From Larus michahellis (Eukaryota; Chordata; Aves; Charadriiformes; Laridae): a DNA stretch of 64,000 nucleotides. A model generated the notes under the pieces. It ran no database searches and had not been told where the DNA came from. It saw nothing but the letters and a program-made list of their open reading frames with translations. Position numbers and translations under genes: made by a program. Position 1 is the first letter of the stretch; every line of letters begins with the position of its first letter. Positions 9,904 to 24,900 of this stretch are shown here, piece by piece. The DNA lies in assembly GCF_964199755.1 (NCBI RefSeq), contig NC_133930.1, positions 26,618,071 to 26,682,070 on the forward strand, given 5' to 3'.

Positions 9904-12900
9904 CTATAGTCAGAAATAAAATAATTAGTCTCTGTTTGAATCCATACTTTACAGCAACAAGATGGAGTTGTTTTCATCATGTGATAACCATCTCAAACTC
10001 CAGGTCCTTCACAATTTAAACAATTGCAGACAACTGTTGGATAGGTGTAGAAAACATTACACGTCCTCTACATCCCAAATTGTAGACTGTCACTAACAGT
10101 AAACCAGAATAAATACTGTTTTCTGTGTATTTACCTTTTCTCTTGATATTTGCTGCTTGCCACTGAACTAATGTGGCATTTGGTTTCATGCAGTTGCCCT
10201 AATATAAACGTTAACCCAACATGGTGCACAGCATCCTATGGAATTTGTATAGTTATTCCCCACAGGATCTGCTGCTCTGTGCTAACTGAATAGTTCATGA
10301 ATACATATAAAAAAATGCATCTGAAATAGTTTATATTTAGAAAAAATGCAACTGTGACTATGTAGCAAAGTAATAAAATTCAAACTCTACCTGGAAATGG
10401 AGCTGCACTTTTTCCATTTCAACCCCCAAAAATTTTGCTTTGATTTCAAAGTCGCCCACTTCTTCTCCAGGTGTGATATCAAACATCACGTTCTTAAACC
10501 TCGAAACAAAAAGAAGGGTAATTGATTATGTACGCTGTGCAGTTTTATGTAGTCCAGAGACAGTTTGGGGGAAAAACCCTGCAGAATACAAGAGAACTTT
10601 GACTGTAAGCAGTGTAAATGGTGTGTCAAATGATCCACTCCATCCCTACTGCAGTGTTTTCTTGGAGACTTTCTGGTGTACATACAGTGTGGAATATAGA
10701 GCTCTCAAGTCTTTCATATTGGGGTAAAAAAAAAAAAAAGTCTGTGGGAATTTCTGGGAACAAAGATGACGAAGCATCCACGGCATGGGAACAGGGCAGA
10801 CAGATTTTTGTTCTGCCATGCCTGAATGTCTCCATGCAGGTGTGTATACACTCTTCCCTGGTTTCAGTTTGCCTCATTGTGGCTTCCTCTGCCTGATGAA
10901 CCCACTTGGAAAAAAAATGCAACCTGAAAAACTTTTTTCCATGCAGAAGACAGATGGAAGAATGCAGAGGGTGAAAGATTCTTTTTTCACTAGAGTGGCC
11001 TAAAAGCGGTGTTAAAGCACCCCATCCATTCACCTTGTCATAGTGAGGAAGTGCAGGAAAACAGGTGTTTACTCAGTTATACGAAAGTGATTGGTCAGTA
11101 AATTAAAAAAAATCCAAACCTGCTTGAAAAAACATCAGTCATTAGCAGTGAGTGTGCTGCCAAACTTGCATTGGTTTCATCTAAGCTAATGCCAGAATAG
11201 GCTTATTCAAATATTTTCCCAAGGTAATCATATAGCAAGGTACAAGGGAAAAAATGAATTATGACAATTAAGTTTTATCATTCTTCTGAATGTAAAAGTC
11301 TGAGGTAATTTTAGGTGTGGTACAGGAAATTGCAAAAATTCTTTTAAGAAAAGCCAGGCCCCTTAAGCAGCTGCTGATTAGAAAAACGCTCTGAATTGTT
11401 TTATACCACACTTACTGGTTGGTCTGAAGATCTTCAATTTCTAGGATGACACCTTTTTCATGCAGTCTTGCAGCTGTATACTTTAATGAGGCCTGCTTCA
11501 GTTTTTTGCTTCCCTTCACTTCCTCTTTTCCATCTAGTTTAATTGACCTCCGTGAATTTCTGGGAAGAGAATAAGAAAAATGGCTTTTGATTTGTCTACC
11601 GGGTCTTTTATACTTCAGCTAGTCTTCTAGCCTTATTTAGCTTTCCTTCACTCTTTGCCTCCTTGAACTCTTATTAATAAACAGAATTAACATTCAAAAC
11701 AAATCTAAGAATCAGAGGGATTTTTATGACACAGTGAATCACCTAAACATTTTGGCAACGATTTTGAATCAATGTTTTTTTAGCACTTGTTTATACTCCA
11801 TTGAGAAATGCAACCCTGATCCAAAAGAGTGCACCATCACCACTTTAAAACAGAAATTCGTAAGCATACACTAACATAGGTGTTAAATAAGATTGGCCAT
11901 TAGAGTTCATTTTTGGGCCAATGAAGTATGCACTGGAAAAGCTCCTGGTCATGTCAGTGAAACGTTTTCATTTTGACACTTCAGTGGCATTCGCGGTGGA
12001 GCTTGGTCTTGAGTAACTGCGTGATACCTGAAAAGTAAAATTCTTTAGGCATTTATTTCCCCTTTTCAATTCTAAAAACAAAATCCAGTCCTTTTAAGGA
12101 AGGAAGAAAATCAATAATTACTTCCCAAAGCTGCATGACTTCAAAGCATGCAAATGGATCTGCAAAGTATCACCAATTACATATGTTGAAAACACGTATA
12201 CATCTCAGGCTTCTTTCTGTAAGGGAGCCTTAAGCAATTGCTAGACTTTACTTTCCAGGTTTTGACTCAGGTCGCAGCGGCCACTCCCATAAAATTTTTA
12301 ATCCATGGGTTGTCAATCTGTTAGAATCAAAACTTTCAGCTACAGAATGACACCTTCAATCCCTCCTGATAAAACACACGGAAATATTAAGAGACAAGAA
12401 GACACAACTCACTTTCTTGTTAAGTTGTCTAAACAAGTTTTTATATAGGTGTTGTAGTAATTAATTTGTTCTTCGTAAAATGCTGTCTTGGAGTTAAGTG
12501 CATTCAAAGTCTGCTGGAGTTTTACCAGTTCAGCTTTTCGATGATGTCTGTATCTTCTTTGATTCCGGATATCCTAAATAAATCAGTGTGATTGGTTTAT
12601 TAATTTGATATTTTGAAAAGTCTCAGCTTATTACCATTACAATCTACAATTATACAACCTGACTTAATTTCTGGGAGAAAGCATGAACTGTCGTGTTAGT
12701 TCTCACAAGCACAGTACCAGTAGTGAGTACAATTTACGTGACTGGATGGAAGACAACAATTACATTGCTATTCATATATACAAGTGGTGGTATCTTGAAC
12801 TCTGCTGTGGTGTCCAGGCCAGGTCAGACACAGATGTCATGAGGAAGACGTCACCTTCATGCTATAAATGGAAGCTTTCTCACAGCTAGTTTTAGGTGAG

Positions 12901-15900
12901 AGGCCTAAGAAATGAGAGCCTGGGCTTCTAGTGGGTAAGAACTAGTTACTGCTAAACTAGAGCTCGGGTTGAAGGTAATGGTTGAGTTGAGGTAGGCAAC
13001 TTCCAGTCCTAAGGCTCATCCCAATCTTCAGATTGCCTTCACGGCTCAAACTGAAGCACCTTGGCTTATAGATAAGGAATAAAAGAGAACGGGACACTGA
13101 ATACATATGTAGAATGGTTTTGTCACAGGTAGAAGCAGATGCAGACACATGAACAAAACAGGGCTTTAAAATGGCACTTCAGAGTAGGTGCAACATGACA
13201 TATTTAATAATATTAGAGACTTAGCTCACATGAGTAATTTACTAATTTATACATTCAAATATATTTGCAACTTAAAAACCCCCACATATTTATAATATGT
13301 AAATCACTCGTGAACTATGAGTAATTTGCTCATGAGTAACTAAAGATAATCCAATATTACTCATGAGTAATTAAAGCTAATCCAATACACTAAGATTCTT
13401 ACAGGCAGTGTTGGGTGTGGATTTGGAACAGGATTTCCCAATTTGCACACAACAGGCCCAGTGCTTTATCAAACCCAGGATGGGCACCGCATTGGCCCAC
13501 TCATCTCCTTGTGTCCTGCCCAACCAGTGCAGATCAAATGTTCTGGGTTTGTTTTTTATTGTTGGTTGTTTGTTTTTTGGGTTTTTTTTTAAGTCTTTTT
13601 AAACTCTACCGTGACCATATTAATAATTAATTGAAACACTGATGGATAATTCTGATTCTTTTTAAAAGATAAAAAGCTATATTGAAACACATTGTACTGG
13701 CGAAGTTAAAACAGCATCAGTATCAAATCTGGATAAGAAAGTCTATAGGTGTATGTTATTCAGTTCAGGTAGTTACGCATAAGAGTCCTGTTTTTCAATT
13801 ATTTTGTCAGGATCTTATCTGGATGCTTCAGCGATTTAGTGTAGTGTTCTCTGAAAAATATATATTGTACATTTTTCTGTACATGTATACCATACATGTA
13901 CATCTCTAGCTGAAATGGATTTAGGCTACATGCCTAAAACCCATCAATATACAAGGTAGCATGCTCCATTTACCTTAGCAATCTCATTTATAATTTCTTG
14001 GTATTTAGTTGCTGAAGACACTAGTCCTGCTTGTTCCAATGTCCGGAGGTTTCTCTGAATTTTCCTTTTCTTTTGTTCTACAGGTAGCTGCCCATCTTCA
14101 AAAATAGACTGACTGTGCTTCATTTTCTCTGGAGTTTTGGAATCTAAGATGGCACGTTTTTCTACAAGTTTCAAGTGAGCAGATTCCTGGGTAAAAGAAA
14201 AAAAAAAAAAAAAGAAATATCCAGAACAGTTATTGTCAGACTCATGATAACAGTTAAGTATTCAGGTACATGGAATTCTCAAGGGAGATTATAAAGAATC
14301 AAGGTGCAGGCCTTATTTATATCCTTTTAGTACATGGTCTGAAAGTAGTTGATTTACTATGCCTTTTGACATGCCTTAAGTAATCACAAAACAAGTCTAA
14401 AATCAACCAGACGACTATATGACTTCCCGTAGTTTTGGCAAGACTGACCAGATCTCACAGGTGTCTCCTACGTACACACACACACTGAGGAAAGCTAATA
14501 TGTGCACATTATTGGGACATAGCTTTGTCAGTATCTACAGGGAAGTCTTCAACTGGGAGCTGTTCCCACTCAATTCCCATACCAAGGGTAGCAGTGGTTC
14601 CCCAGGCAGATGTTTGCTTGTAGTGCTTAAGCAAATAAACTAGGCCTCAGGGAACTTGAGTTAAGATGCTCAAGTTCGTGAGAAAACAACAACAACAAAA
14701 AAATCTAGCAGAAGGATTCATCGCAGGCTATTCGATTGTATTATAACACAGGAGAGAAAAGACCCTGTTTTCAAAAAATGTAAAGAAAAACAATATTATT
14801 CTAGTTGTGCTAGCTGACAGCAAGACTAAACTTTTCTTTTCCTCTGAAGCTGTCACCAATTACACAGTAAATTTGCAAGTCTCACATTTTGAAATCTCTA
14901 GATGTGAATATTCTAAAACCAGCAAAAATGATTTCATTGTTATAAAACAGTGGAGAAAGCCATCAGAGATCTGCTAAGGCTTTCAAATATCTATAATAAA
15001 ATACGTACTTTCTTCCCTGTTCAGGCACAGTACAGCACTTACCTGTTGTGCAGTGGCTGGTGTTTCTAATATTTCTAAGAGCGTATCCCCTGGCTGTGTT
15101 CGTATCACATCCACAATAAGTCTTTTGGTCCTTTTAAAAAGTGTATATATATATATATATTACAAAACAGTTGTCACTGGATCACTGGTGCATTTCATTT
15201 CTTCAACATTAAAACTAGCAAGCTCCCCCTTTATTACGGATACTTGGTAATGTTTGTATTTCCTATCTTTTTATATTTCAGAGTTTCCATTAATAATGTT
15301 GAACATCTGGCTTCTAGACAGGTCTGAATAGAGAAATGCATGCATACTCCCCCTCCCCTTTTATTTTAGAAAGCAGTTAATCAACCAGAACAGTAAAAAA
15401 AGTTACAGTTAGCATAAGAAAAATCCAAGAAACAACTCACATGTGGATTTAAATTATGATCATGACAAAACAGCAGATAGGAGCGTAATCTTTGCAAAGC
15501 CTGAGATATGCATGGTCCCATTAAGGGTCATATTTACTGAATAAAGTGAAAACGCACTCAAAACTGCTGAACTTCGGAAGGAATTTTTACATCCGGCTCA
15601 GTACATTTATGCACACCACTTAAGGGCAAATACTTCTCTAGTGGCAATCGACAAGGAACATTTCCTAACTAAAAAAGGGAAGCTGCTACACCCTGATATG
15701 TAAACCCGTTCTTTTTTTGGTAAGAATTTATCTCATTCCTGCTGCCTCTTCATACATAATGCTTCTGAGAACATCCTGCAACAGAATTCTGTTAATTTAG
15801 AGGACACTGTTGCAAATGAGATATAGCTCATTTTTCTTAAAAATTAACAGAAACTTGAAGATGCAGCTTGAGTTTCCCAGGAAAATGTCTAAATATGATC

Positions 15901-18900
15901 AAGGCTTCTGTGATTAAAAGCTGTTTAAAATTATAGTTTACCTATGTTCAGTTGGGGCGTTTGTTGGTGTTTTCAGGACTAGAAGGTCTCATAAAAATGC
16001 AATGAAATGGGACAAAAGATTTGCTCATATACCGGCAACATTATCCAGACCCACTAAGTATTTGGATATGATCCAAGCTTCCATGGCAGGGGCAGCAAGG
16101 CAGGAATGACTGACAGCACAGGCAGACCTGAAGCCCTGCTCCTTCCGTGTTAGGAGGCAACCTGCTCAACCTCCTGGAAACTAGTTTGCTCATCCAGAGC
16201 TGCTGTTAACTGCACTGAGTGGTCCTAGAACATTCAACAGCTTTTGAAGGATTGCTGTTAAGTGTATTTTTCCTTCACAAGCTTTCCTGGAATCCCCTCC
16301 AGTTTGCCAGGAAAACAAACAAACAAACAAACAGAGAGGATTCCTAAAGTTGGTTCACTTGGGCTACATCGACGCATTGCTGGCTTCCTCTGACGCAACC
16401 TGTGTCAGTCTTTGGTGGTCACCACCACAGTCTACATTAACGTACGTGGGATGGCGTTTTCATTTTATGCACAGCTGGGCGTAAACAGGCGCTGACATGG
16501 CTGATAAGACACAAGGCTTATTTCTACATCCTCTCCCCGCGTACCAGACCTGCTCAGCTCTATTATTCTCCAGAAACACCCAGTTTGGGGCTGGATGCCT
16601 CCCCCTTCACTGCAGCTTGTCACCTGCGCACGAAAACCACGCAGACCAGGCACCTTGCGTAGAGTCCTCTACACAGGGGTACCGGCAAATCTTAGGGTTC
16701 TTCACAGAAGCCTTAAGAAAACCGTGTAAAAAGCAAATATATCAATATTCCTATAGAAGGGGCATGTCACTTGCAGCGAAAAACGGGAACATTCAGTGAA
16801 TCACCTGTGACTTGAATTTTAGCCAGGTGCCTAACATTTCACAGTTGCAGTAAGAGACTTCACTGCAGCTAAAGTAGGAAAGCTAGGCATCTGTATTTAC
16901 ACATCTCTTGTGTAAAAGGTAAGTATTTGGTATTGTTGCCATTTAACACAGGCTGCTAATTATTCTTCTGCCAAATTATTTACTGAATTTCCTCAAAACA
17001 TGAGAAATATTACTTGAAAGCACTTAAATTCTTTTGCTATTTCTCATGCTATTGTTTCAACATATTTCTGCACAGTGTAGAGGATTAAAGACATTTCTTT
17101 TGGCCTTATTTTGCATATTTTTAGAGATTTCATTACGAGGTAGTATTTTACTCCTACACAGAGGGAAAAAGGGACAGGAAGCACAATTATTTTTTTTATT
17201 TTTTTTTTTTTAAAGGAACGGTGTCAGGCATATCCTTATTACAAAACCAGCCTGGGAACAGCTCTAGAGCCTTGGTCTCTGGAATAGCAAGTGACTGACA
17301 CAGTTTTGATTTCACATCGTCGTTGCAGTCCCTTTACTTTAGATCTCAAATAATATTTGATAACAAGTTACAGGAAAACCTCAGTATACTCTTGTTTAAG
17401 ATTCAGATCAAATTCCACAGTGGAAAAAAACTCCTCTTCCTTTTGGGATAAATAGTAAGAGTTTTCTTCTGCTCAAAATCATAATTTTTTTCCAGGCTTT
17501 AAACAGCCATTGATGGCTTTTATAGAAATTGCACTACTTACTACAGACATTATAGCTAAGAACTTTCTTCAGAAGTAAAACCTAGTAAATTCAAGTTTAC
17601 TGATTTTTTGACTTGGGAAAAAAAAAAGTACTAGCAGATTAGAGTTGAATCATAGCCTGTATCTGCACTCCTATTACTTGCAAAAGTATGAAACCCTTAC
17701 GCTGTATTTCCTTTTAAAGTGGACTTCTAACCTTCACACTTGTGGGGTAAAAATAGCATAGTAATAGAGGAGGAGCAGTGTTCTATTTTCCCCCTTGTTC
17801 AGGAAGCACCAGGATTTAAATAAGCCAATCTGTATCCTGGACGAGTTGAAACAACTTCAAAAGAGGGGTGCCAATACTTCGATACTAAATGCTTGTTAAA
17901 AAATATTTTTGACTATAATGTAGCCTATGCTCCAGCGTATCCCAGTAGCCGTTTCTTAATTTGTTCACCAAACAGACTAAACATCATTTTCTTCCCCTGG
18001 ATAAAAGCATGCACTATTCCCGCTGAAGTGACAGTCACATCCTGTTCAAGGTCCTGATGGCAGGGAAGTGTTTTCCTTTGAGGGGGAGGAAGGGACAGTG
18101 TGACGCTGTCTGTCCCTTACAAGGCTAGACTGCTTTTCTTCTCTGCTTTCCCAAGGCCATGGTGTTTTAAAGCAGAATGGAAAAGCAATGACTAGGTTAG
18201 ATAATGATCCAGTCACGGTCCAAAACACAAGTGGCACTACGTTTATCTTTCTGTAAGCTTTCTGGAAGAATCGATAGTTTCTCTGATTTTTGCAAAAATT
18301 TGGGTAGGACTGAACACAAACCAGGTTTTGAAAACTGAGTGCACTCAGTTACTCAAAAATGCACTTAAGCAGGGCAGCAGGGTAGAAGCATCATCTTTTT
18401 TTTTTTTTTTCTTTTTTTAAAAACAAACAAACAAAAAGCATTACCAGAATATAGGTTTTGACCAAAACTTACTTTATCATCAGGCTTTTGAGATCCTGAT
18501 CTTCACCTTCTCTTAACTCATATTTGCTTGTTAGAGACAGTGAAATCTCTGTTTTTGCAAGCTGATTCAGCGTGCTTTCCCTGTTGGGGTCGTTGGGGTC
18601 AACAGCTCCTTCCCCTGTAAGGAAACATCTTTTACTTCACGTTTGCCAACTTTCCCATGATTCAATGCATGAAGCAAATGATACCCTAGATAAATCACTG
18701 TAAATCATCAGAAATATTAAGTTTATTAAATAGCACACCCATTCCTACCATTTAGAAGCCGTGGGTTTTTTTGACATTGAACGATCAAAACCAACAAGCT
18801 ACTGATGTGCAAAAGACTCACATGTCTTCTCAAAGAAGAATACAAACAATTTAACGTCCTTTGTTTTAACATTGATAGCGAAAAACGAAAGAGTAGCAGC

Positions 18901-21900
18901 TATGTTAGCAGGCTATTCACTTGGAAGCTGTTATTATCCATGACATCATAGCTACTTTGTTAACAGTTCACATCTGAATAAAATTAAGGCAAATTAAATA
19001 TCCATCACGTCTATTTCTTATAACTTTCTAATAAATGTGTGTTATTTTTAAAACTTCATTTTAATTTGGATAATTGAATGTTAAAATAAAAAAATGGGTC
19101 TTTTAAGAATTCTCACTTTTTGTAAGTTTCTAGCTAATACTAGCAAATCTTAAGATCAGATTATTAAAAAATCACTTGTTTTCTATCTGCAGTTTAAGCA
19201 CAACTGGATCATTCTGCTCAAAACATTATTAATCCTTGGATTTTGAATCACATCATTAGTTTTCAGAGTGAATACTGCAGTTAGAAGAAGGTTCAACCGT
19301 AAGGAGTGATGTTACAAAAAGTGTCCAGAAAAGAATTTCATAGTAAATGAAGAAGTTGACACTATGAGAGACACGAAAGTATTTAAATCAAGCCCCCATT
19401 TAATCCTGCCCCTAGAGTGAGGTTAGCCATAAAGATGAACAGCAGCATACCCAGGAAAGACTCCACATCAGGAACAGGTCCCAGCCCTTCCAGCAGTTCG
19501 TTCAGCAGGTCATTCGGCTCAGTGGCAATGGCATCCTGGTGTTCTAATAGTAGCTATAAATAAATGTTAATGAAGTCACTGTCCAAAAAAAAGATATTCC
19601 CAGTGCCTTTATACATTAAAATAAATCTGGAGACTAAATGCTGAAAAACACAGATGTAGTGTGATCAGGATTCCAGAAGACCCAAGGTGGGAACACTCTC
19701 AGTTCTGTACTATGAGTTTAGAGTCACTCTTTCTGTAGGACAGCTTGCCACACTCCTCCAGCAATCATCTCCGGAGTGCTGAACATCACAGCTGAGCAGA
19801 AGTTCAAGATTTTCCTTTAGGACTAACGAAGTATTACCGACTAAAGGGCAATAATCATAAGCAGAGCATTTCAGTGCTGTGTCTTGAACTAAGCACACAA
19901 AGGAATGAAGGCAGGGTTGGTGGTCCATAGAAAGATACCCATTTTCTGTATACCCTTCCAGTAGCTTACAATAGTATCAGTGATACCTTTCGGAAATAGC
20001 TGTATTTTGTAAGTGGGAAACTAGCTATGCAGCACCTGCTGCAAAACTTCTAATAGACTTGAAAGTTGCAGATTTGTGAACATATTCGTGATAACTTCCA
20101 TTGCACCTGGGCACATTCTCAAAACTTTAAGCCACAAAAATACTGGTAAGCCAAGTTAACAAAGAGCATGGACAGGGCAGTAACGTTTTCTTGAAAATAG
20201 ACTCTCGCTCTCTGTGAGAAAAGTAACTGCATGCTGAGTTAGATAAAGTCAGCAGCATTAGTGACCACTACATTCAGCAGTCCATTCCCCATAGAAGCAA
20301 TATTCCTTGGAGGACTGATGGAAAGACAGTGTCACCAAGCTTCACTGAAATTTAGCTACAGCAAAGCATGGATAGTAGCCGAAAATTCCAGGATTTTATT
20401 TTAAACACTGCAAGTTATAGTCAGTCAAAAGTTGCTTGTTACTAGAAACTTACTGACAACTAAAAAAACCTATGTCCAGTGAAGAAAGGCATTTCAGACA
20501 TACTTAGAAGACAGAAGTTAGCATTAAATCCCACAACCATTAATTTGTTTAAAACAAGTTTCTCTCTCACATGCAGCAGCTACCCCACATGATAAGTAAT
20601 GCTGACTACGACACTGTGAGAACTGCTGAGAAGCTCTATGTGTACTGATTAAAACTCCACCATGCTTGGTGCTATACAAGCACAGAATGAAAGAGACATT
20701 CACAGGACAAGTTCTTTGGAGTGAAGGCAAGAGGTACATGGGAAAGTACCAAAAACCAAAGTTGATGAATCCAACAGATCCCTCATTCCAGTTACATCCT
20801 ACAGAGATGTGCAATGAAAGTTAATGAAAGTTAGGGGACAGTTTGCAAGCCAGGAAACAGATAGTAATATCCCAGCTTTAGAAGGACCATTTGGTAGACA
20901 TTTAACTTACACCCTAATGAGTCATACTGCAGACTACAGTTAGTCTGTTCTTTACCCGCGATAAAGAACTGGCAGGATGCCACGGCTTCAGTCCTTCTAA
21001 ATCAGACCTTTGCATCTGCTTCCAACAAAACATATGACAGAATACCAGAGTCATGAAATACACTGAATCTTCCTCTATTTTCAGAGTCAAAGGAGCTTCT
21101 TCAAATTGGTGTCACTTTCTTAGCTGAGATAGGAAAGTATTTGTAACTATAAATAAGAAATGTCACACTAGATGAGAACAAAAATATTCATTCCTCCCAT
21201 CAGAAAATGTTATATTCTAATTGTTACTCAAGGTGATGTTTTTACGTGGAAGCAGTCTTCTGGGAAAAATGAAATCTAGTACTCAAGTCCAGACCATTTC
21301 AGAGACGAACTGAAGAAATTATTTCAAAAGGAAGAATGAACAATGAGCCTTCCCCAGAGACAGTTTGTTGGGAGTATTTCATAATCTATACACTTTAGTC
21401 TGTTGACTAGTATATTTCCATTTACTTACCGAATGGGTATTGATAATTTCTTCAATGGAGATATATATGATGGGTTTGCTAAGGGTCACCATGTCAGAGT
21501 ATTCATCGATATTGAATTTCTCCTCTGGTTCAGGAACATCGCATGCTGCTTGAAAAAAATTCCTAAGAGAAAATGAGAAAGGCTTCATTAATGCCTCTTA
21601 TAAACTCACTTTAGTTAGCCTTATTAAAAAAAAAAACACAATCAAATCTTTGACATACATTATATTTCTCTTATAATCTGCAATCTACACTTAGTGTTTG
21701 AAAGGAACCTTTTGGAAACAACGCATTTACACATCAGTACAAATGACAAAGTGTTCCATCTTTCCTGGACATCTCATGGAAGATTGTTTTAGAGGTAAAC
21801 TTTTTTCTTTTTATTCAACAAGAAGCGATTACTTCATAAGTTTTAAACACTTAGAGAAGCCTGTGTTTAATGCTCTGAAAGTTATGAAAGGATTTCCACA

Positions 21901-24900
21901 GATTCTCCAATTTTATGAAGGGACTTTAGTATAAAGTGTGCTGAGAAGAAATTATTTGAAATAGCTGCACAAACCTACCACTTGGTGTACACATGTTTTA
22001 ATCACTGTTACTTGAAAATTGAGCTGCTCAGAATGACATAAAATGTGGTATTGTTTATAAATGCAAGAATCTTGAGGGGAAAAAGTGTGAAGTATGGCAG
22101 AAGCATTACTTTGACAGGACTAGCACGTACACGAAGAGCTGAGACCTGCTTCCCGAGACAACAACTGGTGTCTCTCCAAGCTAGTGACAGCTTCAAGGAT
22201 GTGCACAGACAACCAAGAGCGAGCAAGGTCCTCCTGTCCAAAGAGGACCACTTTGTTTTCCAAAGTTAGAGGACCTGAATTGGAGCAGCTGGGAGAAACA
22301 GGGTTTTAGATGAGGCCTACAGGGATGCTGCAGGAGCCATCCTGCCTTTACTGTGCCAGCCCTGTGCTATTAAGGAAGATGCACGTTTCAGGGTCAGAGG
22401 ACCTTTGAAGTTGGTATTAGGGGGAGAGAAAAAAAAAAAAAAGAAAAAAAAAGAGGCCTGCGACTCCTCTGTTTGGAGAGGAAAAGCTCAGGGATATAGT
22501 CATGTTGTACAAAATCACAGCGGTGTTGCATAAGATGGGTGCAGAATTCATTCATCAAATCCCACAACAATGGGACAAAGGGGTATGCAGTGAAACTAGC
22601 AGAAAAATACTAATTTAAAATAAATGAAAGGAAGCACTATTTTAACTGACAGCAAAGTTCTAAATATTGCTACAGCAGGAGGCTGTGGAGGCAGACGATC
22701 TCACAGGTTTAAGAAGGTCTTGGACAAATTCCTGCACAAGTTTATAAATGCACAGTAAGAGATCTGGGTAGGGCTAATATCTTTTAACAAAGCTAATAGT
22801 GCAATTGCAGTTGCTGGATGAGTACAAGGGGAACATGTGGCTGAGAGCAGCCACCGGTGGTGTCTAAGGAGGTTTTAGTTAAAGTACAGAGCACAGTCAC
22901 CAAGACACCCGATTTTGTATAAAAGTAGCTTAATTAGAAGAGGGATTGTTCCTTTTGTAGCGATCAAAGGGTCAACAAGGATACTCTCTCTCTTTCAGTA
23001 GCGCTTGTTATGCTTGCTGTAACACTTTCTACCCTATTGTTTCTTTATGTTTATGTCATGCCCATAAATACTTCAATAAACAGAATGACTTTGTGTTCAT
23101 GACTGATCTCTCATTATATGAACAGTGCATTTACTTTCATGGAGGGCAGATACTAAAGATAGAAATTCTGAAAGTGAGTTTGTCACAAGACTGAACAACA
23201 CTTCAAGATAACAATAGCAATGACCCAAAAAGATGGGCAATAATCCCAAAGAATTTGTGTACCGGAATGTAGCAAAACACGCAATTTCCTATGACTGTGC
23301 AAGATGAAAGAATAAAATATGTGTGGAATCTCTTGGCAAAGACAAAAGAATAAAAATGAAATATACAGCTTTTTCCTGACCAATAAGTTTTTTTCTCAGA
23401 GAAAACATTCAGCTGTCCTCCTGTCCCAAAGAACGTATTATTTTTACTGGATGATGAATCACCCCACACTATTCTCGCAATCCGTGATTGCAGTAAGGAA
23501 GCCTTACTGCAACCAAGCCAGCAGACGTGATCAGTTCTCAAAGTAATGCTCAAGCAGAAATATAACCTGTTACTCCTGCTTCAACTTCCTCAGCAGTGAG
23601 AATTTCTCAAAAGTTTTTGACTCTGAGCAGGGAATTCTGATAAACAAGGAGTCCACCTGCCTTACTCATCCTAGAGGAGACCTCTTACTGTGTAGGTGTT
23701 TGTGAGGGCTTTGCATACCTGAACTTCTGGTATGTCTGTGAGAGGTAAGTGTTCATAGATGACAGATGTTCACTCTCTCCTTCAAAGAGTTTGTTAGAAG
23801 CAGCATGCTGAAGGACTTTTGCCACACAACCTAGGTTCCTCCTCTGGTCAGGGTGTATCTGGCCCCCAGCCGTCATATCAATTATATCAAAACCATCAGG
23901 AGCGACAATGGCAGGGTTCATGTAGCGATAGTACAGGAGGTTGCCGACAATCTAAAAGAAAAAAATTAAGTGAGCATCCGTTTGTATACAGTAATTACAT
24001 TTTACAAACATGAACAATTATTTCTGAATTAGACTATAGGAACTGGTGCTAGAAGCCCCCTAAAGGTATGTGTTACCTATGTTGCTCACTGGAAGAGTCT
24101 GTAGTCTTATAAGATGTGCCTCTTTCAACACCTTTGTAAACACCAGTTATGGGGCTTATACAATCACATTTCAGTTTGGGGCTGGCTTTAGGTCAGCTAA
24201 TGCAAGGCAGAGATTTGAACACAAAGACAAATACAACTCTTCTAGATTTTTGCAAAGTTCAGCTCTAGAGGTTCATTTTCTGAAGTGCTATAGGTATCTG
24301 CCAGCATTTAATGCATTCATTGACAAGGGACCCACTGTTTCTCATGAAGACTGCATGCAGCCCTAGAAGACTAGAGAACAGATTTTCCAAACTGCAATTT
24401 CTATAATGACGTTATAATAACTTGTATTGTGCAGATAGTGGCTTCAGTCATTCTCGATCTCAGTAACAGGCAGGACTCTTTTTGCAGTTTGCCTCAGCTT
24501 ATGTATAGTCACCTGCAGAACTTCCAGCTTACGCATTTAAAGGCTTTCAGTGGCATGCCTTATGCTCCATTTGCCTTTTTTTTTTTTAAATAACCTGAGC
24601 AATGCCTTAATCTGCATTGCTGGAGTGATGTACAGAAGTGGCCCATGAATGCTGCTTGCGAGGATTTCCAACGCATTGTTAAAACATACAAAAGCAGAAC
24701 TAATTTTTAGATGAGGATTTTGAAGTCCACTAGGCACTAGGATATATATATTTTTATATATATATATTTTTTTTTATGCTGAACAGTATCTTTTGGAACA
24801 ATCATAGTCCTATTGTAATTTTAGAACCATTTCATTAAACTCTAATGAAAGTGTCATTGTTGAAGTGCAAATAGTTCTAATTTGAGAAAGCTGTCAGTCT

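Larger units (their letters stand above)
15131..18472 (-). other. IQGAP2: IQGAP2 intron between A27 and A28
   Basis: A 3.3 kb intron with a TA repeat (15144-15160), five AAAC units (16313-16332) and T- or A-rich runs (about 17190-17212, 18396-18435). No further exon was recognised. Confidence 0.7.
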
